Source of the DNA: Stentor coeruleus
Lineage: Eukaryota > Ciliophora > Heterotrichea > Heterotrichida > Stentoridae
Reading direction: 5' to 3'
Length of the DNA: 64,000 nucleotides
Assembly: GCA_001970955.1 (NCBI GenBank)
Contig: MPUH01000187.1
Location: forward strand, 23,226-87,225
Part shown: in pieces, positions 63,359 to 64,000 of the stretch
Layout of the letters: each line of letters opens with the position of its first letter
How positions within the stretch are numbered: position 1 is the stretch's first letter
Program-made: the position numbers and the translations under genes
Notes under the pieces: generated by a model
What the model saw: the letters and a program-made list of their open reading frames with translations, nothing else
Databases searched by the model: none
What the model was told of the DNA's origin: nothing

Positions 63359-64000
63359 AGTATTATTAAACAATAGTATTAAATTATTAAAATAGTTGAG
63401 ATAGGAAAATAATTAGGTATGGATCAGCAAGAACTAGTGATAAGCAATAAACTGAAGGGGAAAAAAATGAGAAGTGTTTAAAAACAAGTAAAGATAAAAA
63501 AACGGAAAAACAATAAAACTTAGTTATTTTTTTGTGTACGTAGAGTTTTATATTTTAGTTTACAGAAATGAACAAACGATGAAATGATGAAACAAGGATT
63601 GGAAGTAGTAAAAATATTTAAAAATTAAAAAAACTGATGATAAAAATTTCAATGAAAGTGAAGCTAAAAAGATAAATTATCTTCATAGGAGACAAAATTA
63701 ATTACAGCGTTTGAATGAAATGCAAATATAGCAAGATAAGGATTTTGTTTTAGATGAATTATATTTTAAAGGTTTAATTTAATTATGATTTTGATTATTT
63801 TGTTTATAAAATTTAAAATAAAAAATATTTAGGAGGGTGCTTGTTGTTCTTGGAATTTTTGATAATCCTTAGTAAATCTTACTGGCTATAGATTTCTAAT
63901 TATTTAGTGCATAGGATTAAATTTTAGAATATTTCGAGTTTGGTGTTAGGGTGTTAAAGTGCCAAGGTGTTAAGAGTTTATATTTTTTTAGTAGTGAACA
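63359..64000. other. End spacer with a decayed coding fragment
   Basis: No intact gene. The plus strand at about 63630-63780 reads as protein with stops (described separately). Near 63946-63958 there is a short TGTTAGGGTGTTA, one and a half copies of a heterotrich-type telomere unit, which I consider chance. Confidence 0.5.
63630..63780 (+). pseudogene. Unidentified decayed coding fragment
   Basis: One plus frame reads KTDDKNFNESEAKKINYLHR, stop, LQRLNEMQI, stop, QDKDFVLDELYFKGLI, stop. The composition is gene-like and the two internal stops are TAA and TAG. No family is recognised; it could be a coiled-coil gene relic. Confidence 0.4.

Noticed and set aside
63419-63520. A tiny gene from ATG 63419 with a 15-nt intron GTGTTTAAAAACAAG
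   Set aside because: It would encode only 29 residues and the intron lacks GTA and TAG or CAG ends seen in all accepted introns.
63946-63958. TGTTAGGGTGTTA, like a heterotrich telomere unit
   Set aside because: Only one and a half units, with no continuing array and ordinary spacer sequence on both sides.
1-64000. tRNA or rRNA genes, CRISPR arrays, transposons
   Set aside because: I looked for B-box-like GGTTCRANYCC, rRNA blocks, regularly spaced repeats and transposase motifs and found none that I could support.

Overview
The window looks like macronuclear DNA of a heterotrich ciliate, most probably Stentor or a close relative. The evidence is: (i) AT-rich DNA with densely packed genes on both strands and spacers as short as 16-45 bp; (ii) introns of only 15 nt (once 16 nt), nine of which I could place because each restores an interrupted conserved or continuous reading frame; (iii) the standard genetic code, with long frames ending in TAA, TAG and three times TGA, and no TGA read inside a frame (which argues against Blepharisma, where TGA is Trp); (iv) many ciliary and coiled-coil proteins. 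The species itself is inference.

Layout. 1-12 kb: myotubularin phosphatase, a 7TM receptor fused to a phosphatidylinositol phosphate kinase, a BUD13 splicing factor, coiled-coil proteins and an FCP1/SCP-type phosphatase. 12.3-14.7 kb: gene-poor spacer. 14.7-31 kb: a protein with F-x-P motifs, a six-pass membrane cyclic nucleotide phosphodiesterase, an 898-residue coiled coil, ribosomal protein eL14, a membrane sulfatase-like protein, a PIERCE-type ciliary microtubule inner protein and a bacterial-type glucokinase. 31-47 kb: long coiled coils, a Rab GTPase, a tandem array of four related four-pass membrane proteins, and an outer-arm-dynein docking protein (ODAD3/CCDC151-like). 47-64 kb: a kinesin with a repetitive tail, an acylation-type LRR protein, more coiled coils, a cyclic-nucleotide-binding protein with an apparent frameshift, an EF-hand protein, a thiolase and a CAMK/CDPK-like kinase.

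Themes. Cilia and cortex (PIERCE-like, ODAD3-like, kinesin, many coiled coils), phosphoinositide and cyclic nucleotide signalling (myotubularin, GPCR-PIPK, PDE, cNMP-binding protein, Rab, kinases), and core housekeeping genes (eL14, BUD13, glucokinase, thiolase). There is no operon logic: neighbours are independent transcription units.

The larger spacers are not empty. Four contain recognisable decayed genes: an adenylate-kinase-like one (27.6-28.1 kb), a tubulin-tyrosine-ligase-like piece and a dual-specificity phosphatase (37.6-38.2 kb), and a MOK-like kinase (45.6-46.3 kb). Further unidentified coding-like fragments lie near 6.2 kb and 63.7 kb.

Assembly caution. Eleven single n bases each join two copies of the same 35-185 bp sequence. 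These are unmerged contig overlaps, not biological repeats; they distort four genes or gene starts and split one gene (58458-59899) in two. Small in-frame introns without a stop codon cannot be seen by my method, so some protein models may carry a spurious five-residue insert.
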